Shown in pieces: positions 1 through 13,700 of a stretch of 64,000 nt of DNA (position 1 is the stretch's first letter; each line of letters opens with the position of its first letter). The translations under genes were made by a program, and so were the position numbers. Where the stretch lies: assembly GCA_019925095.2 (NCBI GenBank), contig CM034401.1, positions 5,429,838-5,493,837 of the forward strand, read 5' to 3'. This DNA comes from Dendrolimus kikuchii (Eukaryota; Arthropoda; Insecta; Lepidoptera; Lasiocampidae). The notes beneath the pieces were generated by a model. It ran no database searches, had not been told where the DNA came from, and saw nothing but the letters and a program-made list of their open reading frames with translations.

Positions 1-96
1 GAGTTACTTTCGCATTTATAATATTAATAGGGATTAATGACTTTTTGGAAGCGTTGTATTATTTTTATCCGCAATATGCGGTCGCCGGGTACTGCA

Positions 97-402
97 TTTT
101 TTTTTTATTGGAGGAGATCAGCAGATAGGCAGACGGCCCACTTGATGGAAAGTACCATCGCCTATGGACATTTGCAACACCAAAGTTGCTACAAATGCGC
201 TGCTGCTCTCTTAAGGGAGACTGGAACCTGATCACTAATGCCGGAACACAACTCAAGGTTGTTATGGCGACATAATTTAGACCAGGGGTGGTAGCCATCC
301 AGTCGGGCAAATGCCCTACCACCTGGCTGGGGGTTGTTAAGTCGCCTCTTACGACAGGCCGCCCGGCCGCAGGAAATTGTATTCTTTCTCCGTTCCTGCA
401 CG
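97..402 (-). mobile_element. SINE copy, near full length
   Basis: Poly-T at the left and the GTGCAGGAACGG head in reverse complement at the right show a minus-strand copy of the window's commonest repeat, about 310 bp with an A-rich tail. Inside is a B-box-like GGTTCCAGTC about two thirds along, as expected for a Pol III-derived SINE. The short reading frames over it recur in every copy and are not genes. Confidence 0.8.
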
Positions 403-1500
403 AATAAAAAATATATATATATAGAAATCAGTTTTGTATACATTTCGCGCGGCCAGCCGTATAACTGAATGGAATGTGGAAAGGCTAAAGAAAAGCATAT
501 CCATACTGAGTTTGAACATCTATGTTTGCTTTTAACGGTGCGATGGAGCACACCTGTACACCATAGGTACTGGTGACAAATGAGCACTACGGGCAAAAAT
601 CGCTCCCCTCACTCCCGGCTCAATTAATTCATCTCGCGGTGTCTCTTACTGTCACGACCTTAGATCGACCTGAGAACCGACTAGACGTGGCAAGGTTAAA
701 ACAATCCAGTGCAGTTTACAATTCTATAGCTAGTTGATTGAACATTAGTAGAACATAATTTAAGAGTTCTCATGGCTTATATTCTCCTCCCCTGCCCCTC
801 TTCCCTATCCCATTCCCCAATAGGGACGCGGTCACATATTACCATAAATTCTAATATTTTACATATAAAATAACACGCATTAAAATAAAATCGTATCATA
901 TATGACTTTTATAATATCACGATAGAAATAATTATAACTACTTTTCAAAGAATTATTATACTTATGACGTCATAAGTAACTTTCCAACAGGTGGGCCGCC
1001 TGCCTGTTTGTCAGCTTTACAGTAAAAAAGAATAATAATATTTAAGCTTCATTGTAAGAAAATGGAAGGTATTTGAAAATGCATAAAATAAATAATTACT
1101 TCCATGAGACAATGAATGGTTCCACCAAAAAACGACCGTTATTTTTGTCATTTTGCTAATAAAACTAAGTTAGTTGAATAGAAAAAAAACACTTAATTTT
1201 TTAATCAGTTTTCGTTAAAAGTTTTTCTTGTGTTCTTCTCACAATTATGAATTATTCTAAATTTTCTTTAATATTAGACGAGGAATAGAAAATAATCATT
1301 TTTATAATTTTAGATACGCCATTTCCATTCATATCAATTACCATCAATTTATGGGAAAACCTGTCTAACAATCAACGTCAGGGTTTATAGAAAATATTAT
1401 TTTACAATAACGTAGTAATTTCTATTAGTGTAGGTTATGCAGTCTGTTACATATATTCTGTAACAAAAGAAGAAAAAGTATTAAAAATATAAATAAGAGT
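403..1500. other. AT-rich DNA, nothing recognised
   Basis: I see no coding exon, RNA gene or clear repeat here beyond a short C-rich run near 785-825 that resembles a recurrent CCCTATCCCATT-type tract also seen near 27360-27420. Confidence 0.4.
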
Positions 1501-1504
1501 TTAC

Positions 1505-1600
1505 CTGTCCGTGTCTATTTATTCGTAGCACAATGAGGCTACACTCGTAGCAGGCACTTAGCCGCACGGCGCTACGCCGCCCGCGGCACTTTGATTTATA
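1505..1600 (-). promoter_or_regulatory. Candidate TATA promoter and non-coding first exon
   Basis: Read on the minus strand, TATAAATC (1593-1600) is followed by a GC-rich stretch and then ACGGACAG|GTAAAC, a good splice donor ending an exon at 1505. This could be a promoter plus 5' untranslated exon of a minus-strand gene beyond the left edge. It does not match the first exons of genes A or B. No coding sequence supports it. Confidence 0.25.
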
Positions 1601-1904
1601 CGCCGGCTATATTCAACTGTGACAATTTATTTCAATTAACGCTCGTGGCGCCCCCAGCCGTCCTTATTGTCATATCTCGCCAATATATACCGTGAAAACC
1701 TAAGAATATATTGTAGTCCCTGCTACGAACTTCTATAATATAATAATTTAGCTATGTAGTTAGCATGGATCTTACAGGCTTCACATTATACCAAAAAATC
1801 TATGTATAAATCTTTGTCAGTAGGAATAAAGACAGTTGCAATTAGCGAAATCTTATATAAATATTCGTTAATAAATAAATAATCGCCATACAAAACACAT
1901 ATAT

Positions 1905-2098
1905 TGTATAGCCCCAAGTTAAGCTAGTTACGCTTGTGTTATGGATGATAACTAACCACTCTAGGGCTGATCCCCAACACCCAGACCATAGTAGATAACG
2001 GAAAGGTCATTTACAAAATTTACCATGCCAGGAATCGAACTTGGAGCGTCTACGTAGTAATAACGTGAGCCAGCAAAGGCCTAGCCCGTTCAATATTG
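1905..2098 (-). mobile_element. tRNA-derived SINE, minus strand
   Basis: On the minus strand the segment holds AAGTTCGATTCCTGGCATGG, a tRNA-like B box, preceded by a tRNA-like head. A related segment lies at 47945-48060. It is a second SINE family, distinct from the GTGCAGGAACGG family. Confidence 0.5.
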
Positions 2099-2485
2099 TT
2101 AAATTAATTAATAAGTAATTTCATGATTCTTTAGCTCTTTTATTTTCAAAACATATTTTTATACAAAATCAATTAAAAATTTTAAAAAAATATCTTATGT
2201 GTTTTAATTTGCGAAAAGACGAAAGAAGAATAATTATAAACCTGTGGCGCCATCTATTTATATTTATATACCGTCGCCGTCTATACTATAGTAATCAGAA
2301 TTACATTTTTTACGGGACGGTTTTCATTCCTAATAAGTGCCCATCGTCTATGGTATAAGTGAGTATATTTTTTATCCAAGATAGTGAATCTAAGAAACTG
2401 ATAAAATAAGATAAAGCCTTTGGAAAACTGCTTCGTGGCAGTTTTAAGTCGAAGCATATTGTTCCACTTTATTTTGATACTTGTT

Positions 2486-2531
2486 ATACATACATACATA
2501 ACTTCACGCCAGTTCCCTTGCGGGGTAGGCA
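2486..2531 (-). mobile_element. RTE 3' end only
   Basis: A (CATA)n run followed by the ACTTCACGCCAGTTCCCTTG box is the last ~45 bp of the RTE element seen fuller at 22138-22936. Only the 3' end is present, as after extreme 5' truncation. Confidence 0.65.
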
Positions 2532-2764
2532 CGAACGATACTTGTTATGTTCATATAATTCTGCGAAAGCTGGCACTTTAAGCCCTTTAGTGCAATAAAT
2601 TACGATAAAGCAAAAAGTTTTTTTTTATAGCCGGAAGAAGGCAGATGATGGCCCATTGATTGATTGATTACCGTCACCTATGGACCAACTATCAAAGCGT
2701 TGCCAACCTCTGAGAAATGTTATAACGCCCAACATAAACCCATCTGTGCAGTAACAAAAAAAAA

Positions 2765-3290
2765 GGAACACGACAGAACAACTCACAGCCAGGTGGTAGG
2801 ATATTACCCCGCCTGAATGGTTAGAATGGTTATCAACCCTTGTCTAGAGCATGCCGCTATAACAATCTTCAGTTGTGTTCCATCATTAGGGACCAGGTTC
2901 CAAGTTTCCAATTAGAGAGTGGTAGCACATTTTTTTTAATTTTTTTATTGCAGCACCAAAGGTGCTACAAATGCGCTGCTGCTCTCTTAAGTGAGTCTGG
3001 AACCTGATTACTAATGCCGGAACACAACTTTAAGTTGTTATGGCGGCATGCTCTAGACCAGAGGTGGTAACCATCCAGTCGGGCAAATGCCCTACCACCT
3101 GGCTGTGGATTGTTTAGTCGCCTCTTACGACAGGCCGCCCGGCCGCAGGAAATTGTATTCTTTCTCCGTTCCTGCACGGATAGATTGGTAGCACCTTTAG
3201 TGTAATAAATATCTATAGTATAGGCGATGGTAATCGCTTTTCATCATGGCCTTCTGCCTGTCTACTGAACTCACGCAATAAAAAAAATCT
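2765..3290 (+). mobile_element. Divergent SINE split by another SINE
   Basis: The left part (2765-2928) and right part (3186-3290) are two halves of one plus-strand copy of the GTGCAGGAACGG SINE family; its 3' end is the CGCAATAAAAAAAA tail. It is interrupted by a minus-strand copy flanked by TGGTAGCAC on both sides. Confidence 0.75.
2929..3185 (-). mobile_element. SINE inserted into a SINE
   Basis: This minus-strand copy sits between direct repeats TGGTAGCAC (2920-2928 and 3186-3194), its 9-bp target-site duplication. It lacks the 3' segment that normally carries the GTCTGCCTGTCTGCTGAAC box, so it jumps from the poly-A tail straight to GTGCTACAAATG. Confidence 0.8.
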
Positions 3291-3439
3291 ATCAGCAATA
3301 ACAAAACAAAAATGGCAAGGGTATTCCAAGCACCCTATTAAAACAATAACATTTCCAAACTGAGCGTCGGCAAAAAGTACACATTAACGTAACAAGAGCA
3401 TATTAAACGGTTTACTCAGTGAATCCCAATCATTCCGAG

Positions 3440-3700
3440 GAATTCATTTGTTCGCTAAAAGCGTGCCAACTGCCAAATCCGCGGCGAGCCCGGCGGAGGC
3501 GCTGCGCAAACACAAAAACGGCTGCTCGCGAAAAAGTCCTTTTAAAAATGTTGCGGCACGTACGGGAGAGGGTGCCCATTACTGTGGAGTGCCGCTTGTT
3601 GGTTTAAGAGTTAGCGTCGGGCGCGGAAGAGAGCCGACAGGCGACGCTAAGGCCATCGCACGCGACTCGCTTCGCCACGTTTGTTTTGGACCTATTGTCT
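3440..3700. other. GC-rich patch of unknown nature
   Basis: About 260 bp are clearly richer in CG than the surroundings and hold an open frame (3448-3717, plus) rich in Ala, Arg and Ser. I recognise no domain. It lies beyond the 3' end of gene A and could be a CpG-rich control region, a repeat fragment or a chance open frame. Confidence 0.2.
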
Positions 3701-3746
3701 CTTCGGCTTCATGTTAATGTCTACGAATCACGTTTTTAGTTGCCTT

Positions 3747-3782
3747 TGTGTGTGTATATATATATATATATTTATATAAATA
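3747..3782. repeat. (TG)n/(TA)n microsatellite
   Basis: A short TGTGTG run grades into TATATATA. Confidence 0.85.
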
Positions 3783-4052
3783 TAAGCTCTGTTTTTATTA
3801 AATACCTACTAACTTAACTAAAACATAATCTACTACAATGAAAGAAACTGAACTTATATTAGGGTTTATAACAATACTGAGCCTAGGTCATCGAAGTCAT
3901 TGGGTAAGGTTCCTAGAAGGCTGGCTACATTACCTCACTGGATCGCAATACTGATCCGTGGACCGAGATAGGAACCAGCCCTCTGGTCATCTGAAGCGGC
4001 AATGACTCGTTTTGAAAAAGATAATATATTATTTTGTAACATATATTATTAC

Positions 4053-4310
4053 TAGGATATACCCGCGACTTCGTCCACTGGTAAGCTATCGTCTTAGTGA
4101 AAACTGTGTCGGAATAAGCTAATATTTATGCACCCGAACAGCTTCGAGCTGGTCTCGGGAAAATTCTCAGGATAAAAAGCAGCGCAGATTTTAAGTCTAG
4201 ATATTTGCTGTCAACCAGCGAAATCCGCATCGAAATCGGCTCAGTAGTTTTCGTTTATCCCGAACAAACAGGCCAGCCGACAAAGAGACAAGAAATCTAA
4301 AAAAATCATC
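4053..4310 (+). repeat. Arthropod-type interspersed repeat (ACCCGCGACTTCGTCC)
   Basis: Starts with ATACCCGCGACTTCGTCCAC and ends with a GATTTCTTGTC-like inverse segment, including the AAATCGGCTCAGTAGTTTTCG box. This combination is a widespread insect retroelement 3' region; I cannot assign the family. Confidence 0.5.
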
Positions 4311-4459
4311 GCGTTCTCCATCGTTTATACTGATAGTGTATTCTAGTGATTAGTAAGCAGCCTTATCGCTCAAATCAATCTCTTCCACGCAACCTAACTT
4401 AAAGAATACCTATTTAAAACTAATTTGGCGATGTAGGTGGTTCAAAGCATCAGGGTGTA

Positions 4460-4465
4460 TTTATT
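4460..4465 (-). promoter_or_regulatory. Polyadenylation signal of gene A
   Basis: AATAAA on the minus strand, about 50 bp after the gene A stop codon. Confidence 0.6.
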
Positions 4466-4512
4466 TTTTCTACATTAAATTCTAAGGACAAGTAAAGCAC
4501 ATGTCTTCTCAT

Positions 4513-4729
4513 TCATATTATATTCCCAACATTTGCTATAGCTTTTATGACCTCGTAATAAACATCTATTCCCTTTATAAATGTTTTAACATTCAAATAT
4601 TCGTCTTTGTTATGGTAGCGTGAGGCCGTTGCTGTTTTTGCAGAAAATCCAATAGCTGGAATCCCCATGTTTCGCAATGGCAATATATCAGTTGTAGCTG
4701 GGCACACTGCCGGAACTACTTCCATCCCG
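4513..4729 (-). CDS. Gene A exon 9 (terminal)
   Basis: Residues 360-430 and TGA. Holds the last zinc ligand, His398 in YHNKDEY, and GIPAIGFS, which matches VGVPALGFS of aminoacylase-1. Acceptor TTTCAG. Confidence 0.93.
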
Positions 4730-7700
4730 CTGAAATGATTAAATATTTGATAATAATAGTAACGCTTTCATTACTACGTTAATAAAACAAGCGTACATTG
4801 ATGAAAGAATGACTAAACAGATATACAATGCAAAAGTGGATGGATGCAGAAGTCGTGGAAGGCCACGGCACACCTTCCATGATGAAATTGATCGTGTAAT
4901 AGCAGAAGGTGATGTCAGGAGCCTTAAGAACAGACGAGCGTGCATGACAAGAGTTATGAATGTCAAAGAAGCAAGTGAGGTGTGTAAGAATAAGCCTAAA
5001 TGGCGCTCTGTTGTTCGTGCCTACCCCGAAATAGACATATTCCTCTAGATTTACTGGTAGGTAGGTACAAGACAGAGCAAAAAGTTTCATTTTATTCTGA
5101 TACTTGTCATATTTGTAATACTAATCTGTGAAAGCGGTTGCTTTAGGCCTAGTGGTAACAGCAGAAGCGGAATGGTGTTAGCTTTTTACTAAAGCACGCT
5201 GCTTCCACTCTCGCCTCGCTTCCGTTGTTAATAGTGCATTTGATAGTCAAACCAAGTGACACGCTTTTTATTGTCTTACAAAACGTAAGAGGTATAATAA
5301 TGTCGTAATTTGAACGTGTCAAATAACTCATTTAATATTGTTGGAACAGTAATTAAAACTATTGTTATATGATATTTTAATAAAAATATAGGATAAATCC
5401 GGATACTCGTCGGTTTTGAAAAAAACTATGTTAGGGACGTTGGTGCTGGTTGTGATCTTCTATGATTTGAAGTGCTCCTTCGGTAGGCCTCGGTACCAGG
5501 TAACGTAAGGATTAGGCTCACGCTTTTTGCCTGTGAGAGTCAAAATCTTCTGCAGCGAGATTTTATCCGTGCAGGAACGGAGAAAGAATACAATTTCCTG
5601 CGGCCGGGCGGCCTGTTGTAAGAGGCGACTTAACAACCCACAGCCAGGTGGTAGGGCATTTTCTCGACTGGATGGCTACCACCCCTGGTCTAAAGTATGT
5701 CGCCATAACAACCTTGAGTTGTGTTCCGGCATTAGTGACCAGGTTCCAGTCTCCCTTAAGAGAGCAGCAGCGCATTTGTAGCAACTTTGGTGTTGCAAAT
5801 GTCCATAGGCGATGGTAACCGCTTTCCATCAAGTGGGCCGTCTGCCTGTCTGCTGATCTCCTGCAATAAAAAAAAAAAAGAAGATTTAATCAGCGTCGAA
5901 GTTATATTTGTGTGTAAATTCTATTAAATATTTTTGTTACTGGTTGTGGTTTCAGTCAATTTTTTGTTTCGCCACTTACATTAGACATCAAATTATGCTA
6001 TTAATTACGTTTAGTTGTTGATTAGTGTATATTTTTTACGTCGCAAATAAAAAACGCAAGTATCCGTATCAAACAGGATAGTCACCCTAGTTATTTATTA
6101 GTTAATTATAAATTCTTTAAAGAGCAACTACAGATTTTTCTGATTTTTTCTAACTTATTGTAACTAGGTATATCTTGTCTAGGTTGCTCTAGTTGAGCAA
6201 AATGGCACTCGCCAATATAAGCGTAAAGTTAAACGCTGAGTTGTAGTATAGGTATACAATTGTATAATGTAATAGCATGATGTGTTTGATGTACTTCAAG
6301 TTTATTTTGGGGTTTTTAGAAGGTTCAAATAAAATTTTGTTTTGGATAAAAAATATTAATTAATATCCAAGGTAAGTATCCCCCGAAGCATTATTAACGC
6401 TAGGCTAATTTAACACATTAGGCAACAATCCTTTTTTTGGGAGGTCTCATAAAACAGAATTTACTCATAAACTATATTAATTATATTTAGATAGATAGAT
6501 AGATACATAACTCTTTATTGTACACCAATACAAATATGAACTTAAAGACTAAAATGATATCTAGTTATGTACAAAGGGCGGTCTTATCGCTAAAAAGCGA
6601 TCTCTTCCAGACAACCCCAGAAATAAATTGAGATGATAATGGCGATGGTGGTATACGTAACATATAGTACAAAATACTTACATTTTAATAATAAATACAT
6701 ACATTATATATATATGCAGAAATATTATATATTACATAGATATATACTTCATATACATACCATACAAATATATAAATGTTTATAATTGAATTTAAATATT
6801 ATATTCCAACGACAGGTAGTATTTTTTGATCATAGTTTTAAATATCGCTAGCGATTTTGCTTGTCTGATTGTAACAGGAAGCGCGTTCCAGAGCTGTATA
6901 GCCTTAACAGTAAAAGAATTGTTATAAAAAGTTGAGTTATGCGCAGGAGTGTTCAATTTAAGTTTAGTAGAAGGGCGTAAATTATGAGAGCACGAAAGAA
7001 ATTCAAAATATATTTACAAAGATAGGCTAACATGAAAGTACATAAGACGTATATTTTGGTATACATGTTGCTTAATTCTTAATAATAGATAGGTAAGCTA
7101 CTTTTTAATAACAGAGGTTTTTTAAAAAGTGAACAACTATCTGGGTTTCACCCTATACTAAAATAATCTAAGTACTTACAAATTTGTCAGAGCCCTTTCC
7201 ATAGCTACCCAAAAAGGGTTTGAGTTGTCCATAGCAGTTTTATCCGATCTGTCAACTCGGCGAATATATGATATTTCTGTGTTGTTGCCGGCAGCGTCCA
7301 TCCAAGATTTGACCTAAAATAAAACCATAAAGAGTAATCATTTTAAACTAACATACAATTTTTGGGTAGGTACTGATCAAGTTAATGTTATTTGATGGCT
7401 TGATGGATGGAGTGAAATAAATATGCGACCTTGCACGTCGCGTCAAAAAGGCCATTCGGCTTCCTTGTTTTTTTTTAACTTGTTGTTGATCTAACTGGTT
7501 GTATTTGCAAATCTAATAATGGACTAATAGCGAAGAGCCTTGACCGTCATCTTGAAAGGCTTGGTATCTGGGTGAAGGGTCGGATGCAGAAGGCAGCCCT
7601 GCTAGACACGGCCCGTATTGTGAGGAGGTTCCTATCTCTGGAGCCTTAACTGGCGGCGGACATTAGTTTTTTATATGTTTTTATAAATTAATGCATATAT

Positions 7701-10700
7701 ATATTTTATAAAACATAAGAAAAATGTAAAAAAATTGAAAGTAAAATAAACATGTGATAAAAAGATCTAATAATAAAGGCGCGGCTAAGTGAACTTATAA
7801 CACGATTTTTGTATATATATTCTTTTGATTCGTGGTATTATCTTTAAATAATAATGCGTGTGAAATACCTTAGTAATTAGGTTTAATAACTTAATTTTTA
7901 ATGTAAATGTGTACATGGAAATAGCATGTGTTCCTGAAATAAAGTTATAACACGTTGCAAAGCGGTATACATAGGAACGAGATTTAATTTGTAACTTATG
8001 TATGTACATGTAGGTCCTGCAAAAAATGTTCTCCAATGAAACTTAGTTTGAATAACAACCTTTGAATTTTAATAATAATTCGGAACTGGCTTTACAGGCG
8101 TAGATCTCCAACTACATGAGCAGTGTACCCTAATAACAGAGTCCTTTTTGTCCCGTTTTCCGATAATCATCCTGTATTGACCGGGGCTAGTCATTGGGTG
8201 CGTTCCTCTAGTGTACTCGTATACAAGGATAAACGCTGTGCAGTGGCATACCACATTTTAGTTCGTATTGTCAAAAAGGCCTTTTATTGGTCCTCCCATG
8301 ACCCCCAGACAAGCCTTCAAAAATTCCAAGGAACCTCCGCTTTTGAAGAATCGCGTAGTGAAAGTGACACGTGTCTATATATACTGGCAAGTAGAATACG
8401 TAGCATAAAGTTCCCCATTATTTTGATACTTGTCATTTTCGTAGGCCCCCGGTCAATGTTATGGTTCATGGTTTAGAAGGACACATATTTCCTAAGGATA
8501 ATGAATGAAAAAGGAAGCGGAGAAGAACAAAGGATACTTTTCATTTCGGAAAATTCAATAATTCAAGCGGGATTTACAACCGAAACAGCTTCAAAGAAAA
8601 CCCTTATTTTTACAAGGTTAAATCCTTTTACAGATACTGCTTGGAAATTGAGATAGGGAAATGTGGGAATTACTTCGTTGAGGAAATAATAGCGTTACGG
8701 TTTATTTAGGAATATCCCTAAAACTCCCCATGTTCCCTTTCGTAATCATTGTCTGGGATGTGCGTTTAGCCCGGGCGGTGTTGTAGAAACATCTAATACA
8801 ATTATAAATAATTATAAAGTTTTGTATTTTCTCTTGACAGACTTGGACATGAACCGATTTTCATAAAATTTGACAAAGTCCGCTCCACATTACCTATAGT
8901 TGCGAAAGTGACGGAAATTTTTATACTAAATTATTCCGTTGTCGTATTGAATATAAATTCAGACTTCATTATAATACATTAGTATAATAAGTGACCTTTA
9001 CCATATCGATATAGACTTTTAGAATGTAATTTGCTATTTATAATGCACATAATTTAATTTATATGAAAAGTAGAGCTTCCCTCGCGAATTCCTCTTTGTA
9101 AATGTTGTTTTTATCTTAGATAAAAGTATCCTGTGTTCATCAATGTCTGTACATAATCAAGGCTATGAAAATGTAAGTAATAAACATATTTGCTCTCCTT
9201 TCTTTATATTGATCAATTATCCAGTTAACAACCAGAACATTCTATTTTCCTGCCTGCTTATTATAGGCGTATATTCTTTTAATTATTTAGTCACGACCAA
9301 AACAATAATGTCTACTCTGTAACTTCTACTAATATATAAAACATTTAAAAATAGCACATATGAGTTCATTTTTTTTACTTTTTTTTATTGCAGGAGCTCA
9401 GCAGACAGACAGACGGCTACTTGATGGAAAACTGTCACCATCGCCTATAGACATTTGCAACACCAAAGGCGCTACAAATACGCTGCTGCTCTCTTAAGGG
9501 AGACTGGAACCTGATCACAAATGCCAGAACACAACTCATGGTTGTTAAGGCGACATACTTTAGACCAGGGGTGGTAGCCATCCGGTCGGGCAAATGCCCT
9601 ACCATCTGGCTGTGGGTTGTTTTGTCGCCTCTTACGACAGGCCGCCCGGCCGCAGGAAAATTGTAATCTTTCTCCGTTCCTGCACGGGTAGAAATAAAAA
9701 GGATGAACGTCTACTGAATTCGTGCAATAAATATATAAAAAAGTTCATTCAAAATTATAGTGCTGTTTTCTACATAAAGTAGCGGCCCAAGAATTACCCA
9801 TGCACTCTAACCGTTAATCATATATGTATAAGTTAGGAGCTTCCATTCTTCTTTCTTTTAGTACAATGAAATTATCTTACCATTTTTTCCACGTCGCTGA
9901 TTTCGAAATCGGCAGAAAGACGCATATCAACGCCGACCAATACTTTCGAAGGTATTACATTAATAGCGAAACCCGCCTAAAAAAAAACAAGTTATTTGAT
10001 TTAGCATAGTATCATATTAATGTTCTCTTAACTAATGTAGGTATGACGTTGTTTGTAAAATAAACCGGCTCTTAAGGAATTTATTATTGAAATAAGTGAC
10101 GGCTGATGGCGTAATAGAGTAATAATAAAGAGGTACGCATATAGGGGTCAGTAAACACGCTATTTAAACAGTATTTCGAAAAAAAATGCGCTAGAAATAC
10201 AGTAAGAAAAGATAATAAATTCTTGTCTTTTGACGATTATAGGTATTCAGATAAAAGTCGATATTTCAATGAAGAGTAATAAATAATTTTAAAAAATGCG
10301 CTAAATAAAGTGCTAAGGTCTAAATAATTTTTTGGCCAACAAAAAAGTGGCAGATTAAGATCTAGCACCAAAAATTGGATCGATTGAGGTCAAAAACGGA
10401 TCTGTCAAAATTAGAGATCGTATAATGAAAACGTGTAGCTGTCTGTCACTTTCATACAAGTGGTAATCCAAAAATGCCGGATCGCCCTCCTAACGATGGA
10501 TTCGTAAAAGAGATCAACGTAACGATCCGTGGATCAAATATTGAAATCATAAAAGTAGGAAATAGATTAAAAACATCGATTTTAGATAAGAGATTAAAGA
10601 TTGAGATTGAATATAGAAAGCCGCCGTTAATTGGCAACAGTGAGAGCGTAGGAGCTGAAATATCCCAGTCCCCCAAAATGAAAATGCCTGCGTTGGAAGT

Positions 10701-13700
10701 TTGACCGCGACTCTGCGACCTCTGTCTCCTATGGGTGTACGGCTGATGAAGTTTTAATATGCATTCCGTTATGCCTTAATTATATCTCTTTTAAAATTTT
10801 GATCAGGTGAGTACCTCTACTTATGTAGGTCCTACGCCGCGAGCCAAACTCTCGTAGCAAGTAGCTCTATTTTACTTACATACAATCTTAATTAGGTTTT
10901 TATATATCTAGATCGTAGGCGCGAGCAAAAACTAGTACATAAATATAAACCTTAGTTGTTAAAATATCTAACTGGTGGTAAAAAACCGTAAAAAAAATCG
11001 TTGTGTGGTATAGGATGAGTTAGCGGATATACAGGCAGACCAACAGACAGACGCGTAAAGCGACTTTGTATTATACTATGTAAAGAATAATATACTTTTC
11101 CATGGTAAAGATATATACATCGATAAATTAGAAATATGAAGAGCCACTATGCCGAAAGCGTCACACACTCGCAAGTGAACAAATTTATATATACGCACAT
11201 TATTATTAGTATTTGATTCTAAAACAACATTGAGTTATATGTAATACGTACTAGTACATTATGCCTCAATGTAAAACAATCGTAAATTGCAGACACCTTT
11301 TTCCCGTATTTCTCTATGTTTGATCAAATACACATACCTTCAATACATTCACATTAACACTAGTATATGCCCCAAAATCTAGGTAATTTGTAGATTTCTT
11401 TATTGCCTTTTGCTCCTCTCTGAACTGTGATATTAATTTTAACATTTTATATGCCTGAAAAATAATGTCAAAATCGTCAAAAACATCTTAGGTATTCGAA
11501 ACAATAACTAAAGAAAGAACACTTTTTTTTGTTGGTCTCCACAATTGAATAAGATTATTAACATAGTTTTTCTATACTAATATTATAAAGAGGTAAAGTT
11601 TGAGAGTTTGTGACGTTGTAGGGGATAATCTCTGGATCTACAAAACCGATTTGAAAAATTCTTTTAATTTAGAAAGCTACGTTAACAGGATACGTCACAG
11701 GCTATATAACATAACGCTATATACCACGGGAGCGGGACAGAGCGCGGATGAAACCGCGCCGGGACGCTAGTGTTTTATATATTGACTAAACCGTTTTATA
11801 CTTTATTCTGTTTATGCAAACATGGCATGCATAATAAACACATGAAATATATACTAGCGAGCCCGGCAGACGTTGTCCTGCTCTTAAAAATAAAAATCTA
11901 AGTCCCGATTGCAGCGCCACCTACTGAAACCAAATGTGAATTTAAACCACCGAGTGAACTATTCAAATAAACACAAAAAAATATTCGAAACCGATTTTAG
12001 CGCCACATAGCGGGTCTAATTGTGAATCTAAACCAGTCTCAGATCCACTTAGACACACACAAAAAAAATCTTCAAGATCGGTCCAGGTGTTTTAGGAGTT
12101 CAGTTACATACAAACCGCTGGAAGAATGTATGTAGACATGAGATTGTGTTTATGTTATACATTCAGAACGACGAGTGATATTATGCAGTTTCTTCACTCT
12201 TACATTTTCCACGGCAGATCCGTCCGGTATAGCGAATCCATGGCCACCTTGTCCGTGGATTGTAAATTCCATTTCTGAAATGGTAATTCGTTTGCTTTAT
12301 GTATTGATCATCAATTATTCAATGTTTGTTACAAATATTTGTTCAAATCTAACTATAGCACGTAAGCATAGACTGAGCTTCGCTCAATAGTTTTCCGATA
12401 AAATCATTTAGCGCTCTCTCACAAAATTTTCAGTTACCACAAGGTTATCGTTCATTGGCAATATGCCAGTACCACAATAATTTACGAGATGGCACTAGCA
12501 GATAGAAGGAGTCTACTAATCAGTTATAAATATTTTTTGTATAAAATAGCTTTTTTCAAGGAACACATCTGTATTAATTATTTTTATCCGTGCAGGAACG
12601 GAGAAAGAATACAATTTCCTGCGGCCGGGCAGCCTGTAGTAAGAAGCGACTAAACAACCCACAGCCAGGTGGTAGGGCATTTGCCAGACTGGATGGCTAC
12701 CACCCCTGGTCTAGTGCATGCCGCCATAACAACCTTGAGTTGTGTCCCGGCATTAGTGACCAGGTTCCAGACTCACTTAAGAGACCAGCAGCGCATTTGT
12801 AGCACCTTTGGTGTTGCAAATGTCCATAGGTGATAGTAACCGCTTTCCATCCAGTGGGCCGTCTGCCTGTCTGCTGAACCCCTGCTATAAAAAAATAAAA
12901 ATAAACTTAAAAAGCAAATGCTTACCTACCTAAATACTATACTCCTGTATATATTATGTGAGAAATAATTATACTTACGCCAAGGCCTTCTGTCTTGGTA
13001 CATCGCGTGTACAAGGTTTTCTGAATTTGATACGTAACCTTCATCCAACGCGAATCCAATGTTTAAGTGTCTGAATACATCGGTGTCAATAAATTCCTTT
13101 ATTCCATGATAACCACCGGTTTCTTCATCTGAGAAAAACAATGGCAAATACATTCCCTACATACGAAACAAGCGAAAATTACACATAATCCCTGGACAAG
13201 TTTTTGAGATATGATTTATTTCTTAACTTTTTTTTAAGGAATTGTAACCAAATTACACTACATATACCGAATGGCTTTACTGCAATTGCTACCAATACCA
13301 AGCTCTTACAATAATCATTCATGTAAATTACTTTTCAACACACTTGCTCATAAAGTGGCTCTATAGTCACCGCAATTAGGCACAGAATGACACCCATGAT
13401 CAAACTGTGAGTAAAAAAAATTATAACTCACTAGTGAGTTACAGTTTTTTTTTAAATTTTATTGGTTGAGTTGCTTTGTTCTTGAAAAAGTTTTTATTCA
13501 AAAAAAAAGATCGTGTTCTATAGAACAAATAAATTAATGTTCCTATTGCTTGCTCATTTCATGCAACTTCTTATTTAAATAGATAATTTTAACTCGTACG
13601 TGTTTAACAAATAAAACTTTCACTCATATGTAACTTTTTTTATCTACTAAATAAAATGAGTTTTTGTTGTTATTATATTCACAAGTGTGTTGAAAAACGT

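Noticed and set aside
3448..3717. GC-rich ORF as an expressed gene
   Set aside because: No homology recognised, no splice or poly-A support; kept only as a GC-rich patch.
10474..10704. 76-codon plus-strand frame (MPDRPPNDGFVKEINVTIRG) and its mirror on the minus strand
   Set aside because: Lies in an intron of gene A, both strands are open over the same low-complexity purine-rich stretch, no domain or splice partner seen. Left unexplained rather than called a gene.
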